From: Flavobacterium caseinilyticum
Lineage (GTDB): Bacteria; Bacteroidota; Bacteroidia; Flavobacteriales; Flavobacteriaceae
NCBI RefSeq assembly: GCF_004349085.1
Contig: NZ_SMFM01000002.1
Span: 798,012 to 862,011, forward strand
Direction of reading: 5' to 3'
Length of the DNA stretch: 64,000 nucleotides
This document shows, in pieces, positions 27,898-37,803 of this stretch. Position numbers and translations under genes: made by a program. The notes below the pieces were generated by a model, which was given only the letters and a program-made list of their open reading frames with translations, did not search any database and was not told the origin of the DNA. Position 1 is the first letter of the stretch. Every line of letters begins with the position of its first letter.

Positions 27898-28347
27898 CTA
27901 TTCAATCCTACTTTTTATAACTTCTATAATTTCAGTATAATTTTCAAAATTATCTGGAGAAATAATTAAAGTATTACCATTTTTAAGTTGCAAAATATTA
28001 TAATGATATCCATCAGATATATTGATTCCGCGTGTACTTCTTAATCTTGTTTTTTGTCTGCCTATGCTTGAAATAGAATCGAAAGCAATAAATTGTTTTG
28101 TTCGGAATATTAAAGAAGTTTTTTCAATACCATTTTCCATAATTTTCAAAGTAAAATCTTTAAATAAATCTATTGAAAGATATGTTATAAACAACAACAC
28201 AACAAATGCTAGAATTAAAGATTGCTTTGTGGTTTCGTCAGGATTTCTCAATCCATTTACGCAAAAAGATAAAATTAATAAAAACAGGAAAAGTCCAACT
28301 CCTATTCTGATGTAAAACAATTTTCTAAATTTTGATTCAATCACCAT
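27898..28347 (-). CDS. Hypothetical membrane protein with PH-like C-terminal domain
   Basis: A 149-residue protein with two hydrophobic helices (about residues 10-30 and 44-62). A soluble domain follows (EKTSLIFRTKQFIAFDSISS, YHYNILQLKNGNTLIISPDN) that resembles bacterial PH-like membrane proteins. Function is unknown. The gene lies downstream of the ATPase-DUF4435 gene on the same strand, 150 bases away across a hairpin-rich attC-like spacer, so it may be a separate cassette rather than an operon member. Confidence 0.6.
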   Translation of the reverse strand: MVIESKFRKLFYIRIGVGLFLFLLILSFCVNGLRNPDETTKQSLILAFVVLLFITYLSIDLFKDFTLKIMENGIEKTSLIFRTKQFIAFDSISSIGRQKTRLRSTRGINISDGYHYNILQLKNGNTLIISPDNFENYTEIIEVIKSRIE

Positions 28348-28381
28348 TTGATTTTATTTATTCCGTTGTTTACTGCATGAT

Positions 28382-28508
28382 GTATAACGTTTTGCCACTT
28401 TGAGATGGCTGGAAATTCGTAACCTTTCAGTTTTCGGTTTAACGAAAACTTGATGCGAAACGGTAATTCCACTAAATTTTAGCTATATCAAAACAGCTGT
28501 TATGTGGC
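28382..28508 (-). other. attC-like hairpin-rich cassette boundary downstream of the ATPase-DUF4435 gene
   Basis: Read on the minus strand, the stretch opens with GCCACATAAC (28508-28499), which contains the stop codon of the ATPase gene, and closes with GTTATAC (28388-28382). ATAAC/GTTAT and TTTTG/CAAAA can pair, and the middle holds a perfect eight-base stem AGTTTTCG/CGAAAACT. GCCACATAAC is exactly complementary to GTTATGTGGC at the other end of the gene (30148-30139). This is the geometry of an integron gene cassette, although the core sites do not fully match the classical consensus. Confidence 0.4.
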
Positions 28509-30113
28509 GTTTTTTGTGATTTTACTGTCAATGGCATTTTTGATAGTTTCACTTAATATATCATTTCTTTTGAGTAATGTAACTACGAGTTTTCGATATT
28601 CTTCTTTGTTCTTAAGACCTGTCAATTCACACACCTTTGATTCTGGGATTAATGCTTTTTTTAAGTTGAATAATCTTAGAACTGATTCATAATCATTTGA
28701 TGCAATTACACCTTCAAATTCTAATTTTATCACATTATACACTTTCTGTTTATCAATTTTTACAACTAAATCATCAATTTCGTTAATTACAGAGTCAATG
28801 TCTTTGGTATTAAAATTTGTTACTGCAAGAAAACTTCTGCGAATATTTTCTTTAAAATGTAAAAGTATCTGGCTTTCAATTTGAGAATTGAAATAAGCAA
28901 TAAGATTGTTTTTTACTTCAAGGAAAGTTTCATCAGGGTTCCGCCCCATATGTGTCGCGATAGATTTAACAATATTTTCCTCAAGCAATAGATTTTCTGC
29001 TTCAGCAACGTCTAAAACCCAAATATTTTTAGCATTTAATTTCACTATATCACTTAGTGGCCTTCTATCTCTGTCTATGATGCCAAAAGAATTTAAATTA
29101 TGAAAACCATTCTGCTCATTAAAAGATTTAACAGTTTGAATGACCTTTTCGCAACTGCCCAAAGGTTTAATTGTATAACTTTTAAATACTTGTTCATAAA
29201 GTTCATAATCAATACTACTTGCTTCACCTTCTAAGAAAATTATAGGTTTTCTGCTACCCAATACTTCTAGATATAATTGTTCAGGTATTGGAGATTCTTC
29301 ATCTAAAAGTTCGTAATCCCAAACATCATTACCCTCAAAAGATTTTGCCCAAACTTTTGTTGCGTTTTGTCTTGTGAAGGCAAAGTCTATATCGTGAGTC
29401 AAATATACGAATACACAATCGGTCCTTTCATTTTCTATTGAGTCAAATAAACTTTTCACTAAAGATTTGTGAATATGCATTTCTGGTTCATCAATAATTA
29501 TTATTGAATTTTGAGGTGCACAAACAACTTCACCGACTAAGTAAAAAATAACTCTTTCGCCATCACTCATTTGAGATACATTATAAGTATTCATTTCTTG
29601 CCCTGTTGGGAAAGTCTCAATTACTCCTGCTTTCTTTCTTAATTTTCTATGTGGCAAAACGAATTCCCAAATCTTGTGAATTCTGTCTAATTTTGTATTT
29701 GGCCTCAGACCTCCATTTTCCTTGTAATCTAAAGATTGCTCATATTCCTCTGTGTGTAATAAAACCATAAGTTTTTCAAAGTCATTAAGCAAAAAAGTAT
29801 TAATATTATTGCCCCAACGACCGTGTAGCCAGCCATGTTTCTTGTGCCAATCAGCATCGGCAGTACTTGCACCCCAACCGCCATAAAGGAACTCTCCTTC
29901 TGCTACTTCTTTTGATTTCGTACTTACAAAATCAGGCATTGTAAGAGATTTTTGAGCAGATATTCTGTGTGTGATTTCGTTATAACGTTGTTCGATATTT
30001 GAACCAAACCTTGTTTTACCAGAACCGTTTGCTCCAATAATAACAAGTTGCTTAAAGTCAATCAGTGGGTTAGTATTTGGTTGTCCTTTTTTTGTAGGTA
30101 ATTGTATATTCAT
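28500..30113 (-). CDS. AAA family ATPase fused to a DUF4435 (TOPRIM-like) domain, candidate defence protein
   Basis: A 537-residue fusion. The ATPase half has Walker A GANGSGKT at residues 27-34, an ABC-like signature SDGER near 182, Walker B SIIIIDEPEMH with Asp208-Glu209, and a switch His in YLTHDIDFA near 238. The second half starts near 290 with FLEGEASSIDYE (Glu295, Glu297) and GIIDRDRRP (Asp347, Asp349), the acidic pattern of DUF4435/TOPRIM. It then continues with DVAEAENLLLEENIV. PARIS defence systems combine an AAA15 ATPase (AriA) with a DUF4435 protein (AriB), sometimes fused; OLD nucleases share the architecture. This protein is shorter than typical fused PARIS. Defence is inferred, not shown. 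It sits among hypothetical genes between two direct repeats. Confidence 0.8.
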   Translation of the reverse strand: MNIQLPTKKGQPNTNPLIDFKQLVIIGANGSGKTRFGSNIEQRYNEITHRISAQKSLTMPDFVSTKSKEVAEGEFLYGGWGASTADADWHKKHGWLHGRWGNNINTFLLNDFEKLMVLLHTEEYEQSLDYKENGGLRPNTKLDRIHKIWEFVLPHRKLRKKAGVIETFPTGQEMNTYNVSQMSDGERVIFYLVGEVVCAPQNSIIIIDEPEMHIHKSLVKSLFDSIENERTDCVFVYLTHDIDFAFTRQNATKVWAKSFEGNDVWDYELLDEESPIPEQLYLEVLGSRKPIIFLEGEASSIDYELYEQVFKSYTIKPLGSCEKVIQTVKSFNEQNGFHNLNSFGIIDRDRRPLSDIVKLNAKNIWVLDVAEAENLLLEENIVKSIATHMGRNPDETFLEVKNNLIAYFNSQIESQILLHFKENIRRSFLAVTNFNTKDIDSVINEIDDLVVKIDKQKVYNVIKLEFEGVIASNDYESVLRLFNLKKALIPESKVCELTGLKNKEEYRKLVVTLLKRNDILSETIKNAIDSKITKNAT

Positions 30114-30138
30114 CTTTTGTTGGGTTTTGCTCTAAAAT

Positions 30139-30148
30139 GCCACATAAC
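30139..30148. repeat. 10-base inverted repeat bounding the ATPase-DUF4435 gene
   Basis: GCCACATAAC here is the exact inverse of GTTATGTGGC at 28499-28508. The pair brackets the gene: one copy lies 26 bases before its start, the other spans its stop codon. This supports insertion of the gene as a discrete unit. Confidence 0.7.
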
Positions 30149-30329
30149 TTGTACATAAGCGCTACAAACCTTCATATATACACCCAAAATGGATAGATTG
30201 ACCTAGGTTTGTTTCGCTTTAGTTCTTTCCAAATATATTAAAATTTTCTTACAAATAAAGGCGCATTTATTTTTTTGACAACTTTCCGTACCGCTTAAGT
30301 TCTACAAACCTCCTTAATTCCAAAGAATG

Positions 30330-30431
30330 CTAGCCCAGATGGAAGTGAAAATCCTTTTTATGCGCCTTTTCGGCGGATAAAAAGATTGCAACAAACAGCT
30401 GGAAATAGCTCCTAAAGAAAAGTTTAATTGT
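30330..30431 (+). repeat. Structured dispersed repeat, copy B
   Basis: A 102-base unit with 98 of 102 bases identical to copy A (27014-27115), in direct orientation. Two of the four changes are adjacent, just before ACAGCTGG, and one lies in the hairpin loop (TTTTT to TTTTC), leaving the stems intact. It ends 20 bases before the trmD promoter. Confidence 0.85.
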
Positions 30432-30451
30432 TGAATTGGGCATTTGGTTAT

Positions 30452-30480
30452 TTGAAAACCTCGGCATCTTTGTACCTTTG
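30452..30480 (+). promoter_or_regulatory. trmD promoter
   Basis: TTG (30452-30454), an 18-base spacer, then TACCTTTG (30473-30480). This is a full match to the Bacteroidota TTG / TAnnTTTG pattern, 38 bases before the trmD ATG. Confidence 0.75.
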
Positions 30481-30518
30481 CTCCCGAATCCTCGGGATTG
30501 AAACTTATAAAAGAAATT

Positions 30519-31196
30519 ATGCGCATTGATATTGTTACTGTTCTCCCAGAATTATTGCGAAGTCCGTTTGAGGCTTCGATTATGAAACGTGCTATTGACA
30601 AAGGATTGGTGGAAGTTCATTTTCATAATCTGCGGGATTATACAACCAACAGACAGAAAAGCGTGGATGATTATCCGTATGGCGGTGGCGCTGGAATGGT
30701 GATGACGGTGCAACCTATTGATGCTTGTATTACGCATTTGAAAAGTGAAAGAACCTACGACGAAATCATTTATATGTCGCCGGATGGGGAAACCCTGAAC
30801 CAAAAAATGGCGAACACGATGTCGATGTACGAAAATATCATCATCCTTTGCGGACATTATAAAGGTGTGGATCAGCGCGTACGCGACCATTTTATCACTA
30901 AAGAAATCTCTATTGGTGATTATGTTTTATCTGGAGGTGAGTTAGGAGCTTTGGTACTTTCGGATGCATTAATACGATTGATTCCGGGAGTTTTGAGTGA
31001 TGAAACCTCAGCATTGACGGATAGTTTTCAGGATGGATTATTGTCGGGACCTATTTACACTCGCCCTGCGGATTACAACGGATGGAAAGTTCCAGAGGTT
31101 TTGACCAGCGGGAATTTTGCCAAAATTGACAAATGGCGTGAGGATATGGCCTACGAACACACAAAGAACAGAAGACCGGATTTACTTGAAGATTAA
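30519..31196 (+). CDS. trmD: tRNA (guanine-N1)-methyltransferase
   Basis: A 225-residue SPOUT methyltransferase that makes m1G37 in tRNAs reading CNN or GNN codons, preventing frameshifts. [13 protein letters not shown] is the standard N-terminus, so the ATG at 30519 is preferred over a TTG seven codons earlier. [29 protein letters not shown] and [19 protein letters not shown] (the trefoil knot that binds S-adenosylmethionine) are intact. rplS follows, as in many bacteria, but with its own promoter-like element and leader. Confidence 0.97.
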   Translation: MRIDIVTVLPELLRSPFEASIMKRAIDKGLVEVHFHNLRDYTTNRQKSVDDYPYGGGAGMVMTVQPIDACITHLKSERTYDEIIYMSPDGETLNQKMANTMSMYENIIILCGHYKGVDQRVRDHFITKEISIGDYVLSGGELGALVLSDALIRLIPGVLSDETSALTDSFQDGLLSGPIYTRPADYNGWKVPEVLTSGNFAKIDKWREDMAYEHTKNRRPDLLED

Positions 31197-31201
31197 AAAT
31201 T

Positions 31202-31281
31202 TGTTTAAAGTTTAAGGTTTAAAGTTGATATTCAAGAACTTCTAAACTTTAAACAAGAAAAACTTTAAACTTTAAACTTTT
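31202..31281. repeat. TTTAAAGTTTAA-type low-complexity repeat
   Basis: Alternating GTTTAAAG and CTTTAAAC units face each other across about 30 bases between trmD and rplS. They could fold as a long AT-only hairpin. Similar sequence is common in AT-rich flavobacterial spacers. I assign no function. Confidence 0.4.
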
Positions 31282-31286
31282 TTATT

Positions 31287-31366
31287 TACTTTTGCGCCCA
31301 CATTAGTTTAACCTCTGGCGAGATCCGTGAATGTTGATTTAATGCAACCCATAATTAAAAAATATC
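31287..31366 (+). promoter_or_regulatory. rplS -7 element and structured 5' leader
   Basis: TACTTTTG at 31287-31294 fits the -7 consensus. Downstream, CATTAGTTTAAC (31301-31312) pairs with GTTGATTTAATG (31333-31344): 11 of 12 positions pair, two as G-U. The 20-base loop contains GG...CC pairing and the sequence CTGGCGAGATCC. The position and size fit a ribosomal-protein leader through which L19 would limit its own synthesis. A flavobacterial L19 leader has, I believe, been proposed; identity is not confirmed. Confidence 0.55.
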
Positions 31367-31717
31367 ATGGCAGATTTAATGAAATTCGTTCAAGACGAAT
31401 TCGTAACAAGAAAAGAATTCCCAGTTTTTGCAGCTGGAGATACTATCACCGTTTACTACGAAATTCGTGAGGGTGAAAAAACTAGAACACAGTTTTTCAA
31501 AGGAGTTGTTATCCAAAGAAGAGGTTCTGCTAATACAGAAACTTTCACAATTCGTAAAATGTCAGGTGCTATTGGAGTAGAGCGTATCTTCCCGGTAAAC
31601 TTGCCAGCTTTGCAAAAAATTGAAATCAACAAAAAAGGTGCAGTTCGTAGAGCTAGAATTTTCTACTTCAGAGAACTTACTGGTAAAAAAGCTAAGATTA
31701 AAGACAAAAGAAGATAG
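31367..31717 (+). CDS. rplS: 50S ribosomal protein L19
   Basis: A 116-residue ribosomal protein at the 30S-50S interface. FAAGDTITVYYEIREGEKTR, FFKGVVIQRRGSANTETFTI and RKMSGAIGVERIFPVNLP are the family core, and the C-terminus has the basic VRRARIFYFRELTGKKAKIK. Length is standard. It follows trmD by 170 bases and has its own leader and terminator. Confidence 0.98.
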   Translation: MADLMKFVQDEFVTRKEFPVFAAGDTITVYYEIREGEKTRTQFFKGVVIQRRGSANTETFTIRKMSGAIGVERIFPVNLPALQKIEINKKGAVRRARIFYFRELTGKKAKIKDKRR

Positions 31718-31736
31718 TCAAATATCTCTTTACTAT

Positions 31737-31769
31737 AAAAGTCCCAACACTGTTGGGACTTTTTTTTTG
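31737..31769 (+). terminator. rplS terminator
   Basis: GTCCCAACA/TGTTGGGAC hairpin with a two-base loop and a run of nine T residues, preceded by four A residues. Confidence 0.9.
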
Positions 31770-31962
31770 TTTACTATTTTCCTTATAAATTCCTAATTTA
31801 GGATTATTGAACCTTTAAAACTAACAATATAAGAATAACAAGTTAGTAATCTTAAAATTCATGTTTTTCTATGCAAAATCCACCCTCTATTACATCTGAT
31901 TTTCATATATTTGTCCGCCTTATTTTAAGTGAAATACCTTATATAAGCTACATTTAACGTGA

Positions 31963-34206
<2,244 letters not shown>

Positions 34207-34226
34207 TCAAGTTATTAACTATATTT

Positions 34227-34257
34227 AAAAGACAACCCGAAACGGTTGTCTTTTTTT
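34227..34257 (+). terminator. Terminator of the isocitrate dehydrogenase gene
   Basis: GACAACC at 34231-34237 pairs with GGTTGTC at 34244-34250, followed by seven T residues. Confidence 0.85.
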
Positions 34258-34345
34258 ATATTGGCAATAACTTAACATCTGTTATAGACTGATTGAAATA
34301 CTATTTAATGTAATTTGTACTTTTATATTTAGAAAAATTTAAACA

Positions 34346-36727
34346 ATGATTCCAAAGAAATTTATCACCTTTTTAGTTGTAGTACTGTCCGCTTTTTCCT
34401 CTTTCGCACAAGAAAAATTTACATTGAGCGGAACTATTATTGACGCCAGCAGCAATGAAACTTTAATAGGGGTCAACGTTGTTATACCTGAATTAAAAAC
34501 CGGTGTAACAACCAATGAATACGGCTTTTACTCCATCACGATACCAAAAGGAAAATATACTGTTCAAATAAGTTATTTGGGCTATCAGACCATTGAAGAA
34601 TCAATAAATCTGAACCAAAACATAAAAAATAATTTCACGTTATTCAACAATGAAACGGCTTTGAAAGAAGTGATTATTACCGATAATAAAACAAAAATAG
34701 ACATCAAAAAACCCGAGATGAGCGTGAATAAACTCTCTATTTCAACCATTAAAAAAATGCCTGTCGTTTTGGGTGAAGTCGATGTTTTAAAATCTATCTT
34801 ATTGCTTCCGGGAGTTACTAACGCTGGCGAGGGCGCCTCAGGTTTTAATGTTCGTGGTGGTGGTGCCGACCAGAATTTAATATTACTGGACGAAGCAACT
34901 ATCTTTAATTCATCTCACGTTTTTGGATTTTTCTCTGTTTTTAATCCCGATGCGATCAAAGATTTAAAGTTGTATAAAGGTGGAATTCCGGCTCGATATG
35001 GTGGAAGAGCTTCTTCTGTTTTGGACATATATCAAAAAGACGGCAACAGCAAAGGTTTCCATGTCAATGGAGGAATCGGATTGATTTCCAGCAGAATTTT
35101 GGCCGAAGGACCATTGGTAAAAGACAAAGGTTCATTCCTTATTGGTGGTAGAAGTTCCTACGCACATTTGTTCCTGAAACTATCTGAAGAACAAAAAGAC
35201 AACTCGGCTTATTTTTATGATTTAAATACCAAATTGAGCTATAAATTGGATTCCAATAACAGCCTGTATTTATCCGGTTATTTTGGCCGTGATGTTTTCA
35301 GCCTCAACAAAAGCTTTACCAATATTTATGGAAATGCAACTTTAAACCTTCGTTGGAATCACTTGTTCTCTGAAAAGCTATTTTCGAATTTATCGCTCAT
35401 TTACAGCGATTATTATTACGGTTTAGATTTGGATTTTATAGGTTTCAAATGGGATTCCGGAATTAGAAACTATAATATCAAATACGATTTCAAGAATTAT
35501 ATATCAGATAAATTCAAATTGAATTATGGTGTAAACGGAATTTATTATGAATTCAATCCTGGAACTATCAAACCATCTGATGCGGATTCCGGAATTAATT
35601 TTGATCAATTAGATAAAAAATATGCTTTCGAACCTGCACTGTACGTCAACGCTGACCACGAAATCTCCAATAAAATCTCACTTTCTTACGGACTTCGTTA
35701 CAGTATGTTTTACCGTTTGGGACAATCTACCGTAAATATATATGCTGACAACAATCCTGTAACGTTCAATTCGGAATTACAGATTTATGAGAAAGCGACT
35801 CCAATTGGCACCACATTTTATGACAGAAACAAAGTCATGAAAAGTTACAATTACTTGGAACCGCGTTTTTCAATGGCTTATCAAATCAACGAGGAGCAAT
35901 CTGTAAAAGCGAGCTACAACAGAATGGTGCAGTATTTACAACTGATTTCGAATACCTCATCGCCTACTCCACTTGATATTTGGACTCCAAGCGACAGTTT
36001 TATCAAACCTCAGATTGCCGATCAGGTGGCCTTGGGGTATTTTAAAAACTTCAGTGACGACATGTATTCTATTGAGGTAGAAACATACTATAAAGAAGTG
36101 CAAAACCGATTGGATTATATAGACGGCGCTAACTTGATTGCCAATAAAGCCATAGAACAAATCATCCTGAACGGTCAATTAAGATCTTACGGTTTAGAAA
36201 TCATGTTCCGAAAAAACGAAGGGAAATTTAACGGCTGGATTTCGTATACCCTAGCAAAATCAGAGCAACAAACACCCGGAAGAACGCCTTTAGAAAGCGG
36301 AATCAACAACGGGCAATGGTACAATTCAGTATATGATAAATTACATAATATAGCTATAACCACTTCCTATAATTTAAATGAAAAGTGGTCTTTTGGAGCT
36401 AATTTCGCGCTGCAAACCGGGCAGCCGGTAACGTATCCTGTTGGGCAATACGAATATTTAGGAATAAATGTACCCAGTTATGGACTGAGAAACGAGAATC
36501 GTCTTCCGGCATACCATCACCTTGACATTGCCGCAACATTGACTCCAACAAAAAACAAAAACCGCGAATGGAAAGGGGAATGGGTATTTAGTATTTATAA
36601 TTTGTACAATCGGAAAAATGCCGCATCGATCAATTTCAGACAAAATTCAGATACCGGAACAAATGAAGCTGTAAAGACTTCGATTTTTGGTATTGTCCCG
36701 GCAGTGAGTTATAACTTTAAACTTTAA
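34346..36727 (+). CDS. TonB-dependent receptor with N-terminal carboxypeptidase-regulatory-like domain
   Basis: A 793-residue outer-membrane receptor. A signal peptide (ending SSFAQ, about residue 21) is followed by a CarboxypepD_reg-like domain (about 25-105: GTIIDASSNETLIGVNVVIP, GFYSITIPKGKYTVQISYLG). Next come the plug (LLPGVTNAGEGASGFNVRGG, LYKGGIPARYGGRASSVLDI) and a 22-strand-type barrel ending in VSYNFKL. It lacks SusC-type features. The gene 40 bases downstream encodes a DUF4249 lipoprotein, a recurrent partner of this receptor class. The substrate is unknown. Confidence 0.9.
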   Translation: MIPKKFITFLVVVLSAFSSFAQEKFTLSGTIIDASSNETLIGVNVVIPELKTGVTTNEYGFYSITIPKGKYTVQISYLGYQTIEESINLNQNIKNNFTLFNNETALKEVIITDNKTKIDIKKPEMSVNKLSISTIKKMPVVLGEVDVLKSILLLPGVTNAGEGASGFNVRGGGADQNLILLDEATIFNSSHVFGFFSVFNPDAIKDLKLYKGGIPARYGGRASSVLDIYQKDGNSKGFHVNGGIGLISSRILAEGPLVKDKGSFLIGGRSSYAHLFLKLSEEQKDNSAYFYDLNTKLSYKLDSNNSLYLSGYFGRDVFSLNKSFTNIYGNATLNLRWNHLFSEKLFSNLSLIYSDYYYGLDLDFIGFKWDSGIRNYNIKYDFKNYISDKFKLNYGVNGIYYEFNPGTIKPSDADSGINFDQLDKKYAFEPALYVNADHEISNKISLSYGLRYSMFYRLGQSTVNIYADNNPVTFNSELQIYEKATPIGTTFYDRNKVMKSYNYLEPRFSMAYQINEEQSVKASYNRMVQYLQLISNTSSPTPLDIWTPSDSFIKPQIADQVALGYFKNFSDDMYSIEVETYYKEVQNRLDYIDGANLIANKAIEQIILNGQLRSYGLEIMFRKNEGKFNGWISYTLAKSEQQTPGRTPLESGINNGQWYNSVYDKLHNIAITTSYNLNEKWSFGANFALQTGQPVTYPVGQYEYLGINVPSYGLRNENRLPAYHHLDIAATLTPTKNKNREWKGEWVFSIYNLYNRKNAASINFRQNSDTGTNEAVKTSIFGIVPAVSYNFKL

Positions 36728-36767
36728 TGGCAGCATCCAATAAAAGAACAAAATCAAAAATAAAATC

Positions 36768-37589
36768 ATGAAAAAAATAACCTTATATCTGATCTTGATC
36801 ATCGCTGTTTTTTCGGCAAGTTGCGAAGATGTTGTCGAAATAGATTTAGACAAAGCACCTCCAAAACTGGTAATCGAAGCAGCAATCAACTGGAAAAAAG
36901 GAACTGCCGGAAATCAACAGAAAATAAAACTAAGCACGACATCCGGTTTTTACAGCACGGAAATTCCAACCGTTTCCGGGGCAATCGTTTCGATAAAAAA
37001 TAGTACAAATGTTGTTTTTTCTTTTTCAGAAATTGCAAATACCGGTGAGTATACCTGTGCTACTTTTGCTCCCGTTATCAACGAAACCTATACTTTGACA
37101 GTGATCAGCAATGGCAATACCTACACCGCAACCGAAACATTGAAACCTGTTGCGCCAATAACAAAAATTGTTCAAAACAACCAAGGCGGTTTTAGCGGAA
37201 CCGACATAGAAATTAAAACTTTTTATCAGGATCCGGCGGGGGAAAGAAATTATTATCTCTATAAATATGTGTATTCGAACCAAGTGAAATCAAATCTTTA
37301 TGTAGACCAGGATGAGTTTTTTAACGGAAACGCATTCTTCAGCATTTCACAAAATGATGAATTAAAAAAAGACGATAAAATAGAGGTTAGTCACATCGGA
37401 ATTTCTAAAGCGTATTACAATTACATGAGCGTATTGTTGAGTATTGCAGGGAATAGCGGCGGCGGGCCTTTTCAATCTCCTCCTGCAACCGTAAGAGGAA
37501 ATATCAGCAACACTACGGATTCGGCTAATTATCCGTTGGGCTATTTCTCACTTAACGAAGTCGATATCAGAAATTATACTATTGAATAA
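36768..37589 (+). CDS. DUF4249 lipoprotein, partner of the upstream TonB receptor
   Basis: A 273-residue lipoprotein. The signal peptide ends in a lipobox (AVFSASC, Cys about residue 19) followed by the acidic EDVVEIDLDKAPPKLVIEAA that typifies DUF4249. Residues 30-130 are predicted beta-sandwich (VSGAIVSIKNSTNVVFSFSE, YTLTVISNGNTYTATETLKP). The gene lies 40 bases after the receptor and is presumably co-transcribed and surface-exposed. It may act as a lid for uptake, by analogy with other TonB receptor-lipoprotein pairs. Structured repeat copy C follows immediately. Confidence 0.88.
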   Translation: MKKITLYLILIIAVFSASCEDVVEIDLDKAPPKLVIEAAINWKKGTAGNQQKIKLSTTSGFYSTEIPTVSGAIVSIKNSTNVVFSFSEIANTGEYTCATFAPVINETYTLTVISNGNTYTATETLKPVAPITKIVQNNQGGFSGTDIEIKTFYQDPAGERNYYLYKYVYSNQVKSNLYVDQDEFFNGNAFFSISQNDELKKDDKIEVSHIGISKAYYNYMSVLLSIAGNSGGGPFQSPPATVRGNISNTTDSANYPLGYFSLNEVDIRNYTIE

Positions 37590-37592
37590 TTT

Positions 37593-37737
37593 GGAGCTAA
37601 TCCAGCTGTTCATTACAACCAAAAACAGGTTCTAAACAGTTTTCCAGTCCGTATAAGGAGCTTCCTTTGGTCGCTCTTATACAGCCGGAAAACTAAAGTT
37701 TACAACCTGTTTTGGTTTTCATTGCCATCTGGGCTAG
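37593..37737 (-). repeat. Structured dispersed repeat, copy C, with a different and longer central hairpin
   Basis: On the minus strand it opens CTAGCCCAGATGG and closes ACAGCTGG then ATTAGCTCC, the same ends as copies A and B. The core is unrelated: an imperfect hairpin of about 110 bases in which ACCAAAACAGGTT faces AACCTGTTTTTGGT, AGTTTTCC faces GGAAAACT and GTATAAG faces CTTATAC. The TGAAAA and TTG(T/C)AA shoulders are also shared. So the ends are conserved and the core is variable. Confidence 0.8.
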
Positions 37738-37803
37738 TATGTGAGAGATAAAACGAGAACTTTTATTTACTTTTACATCATAATTCATAACTTATATTTA
37801 ACC

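Noticed and set aside
37590..37803. TPP riboswitch upstream of thiamine pyrophosphokinase
   Set aside because: The conserved THI-box sequences are absent; the structure here is repeat copy C on the opposite strand.
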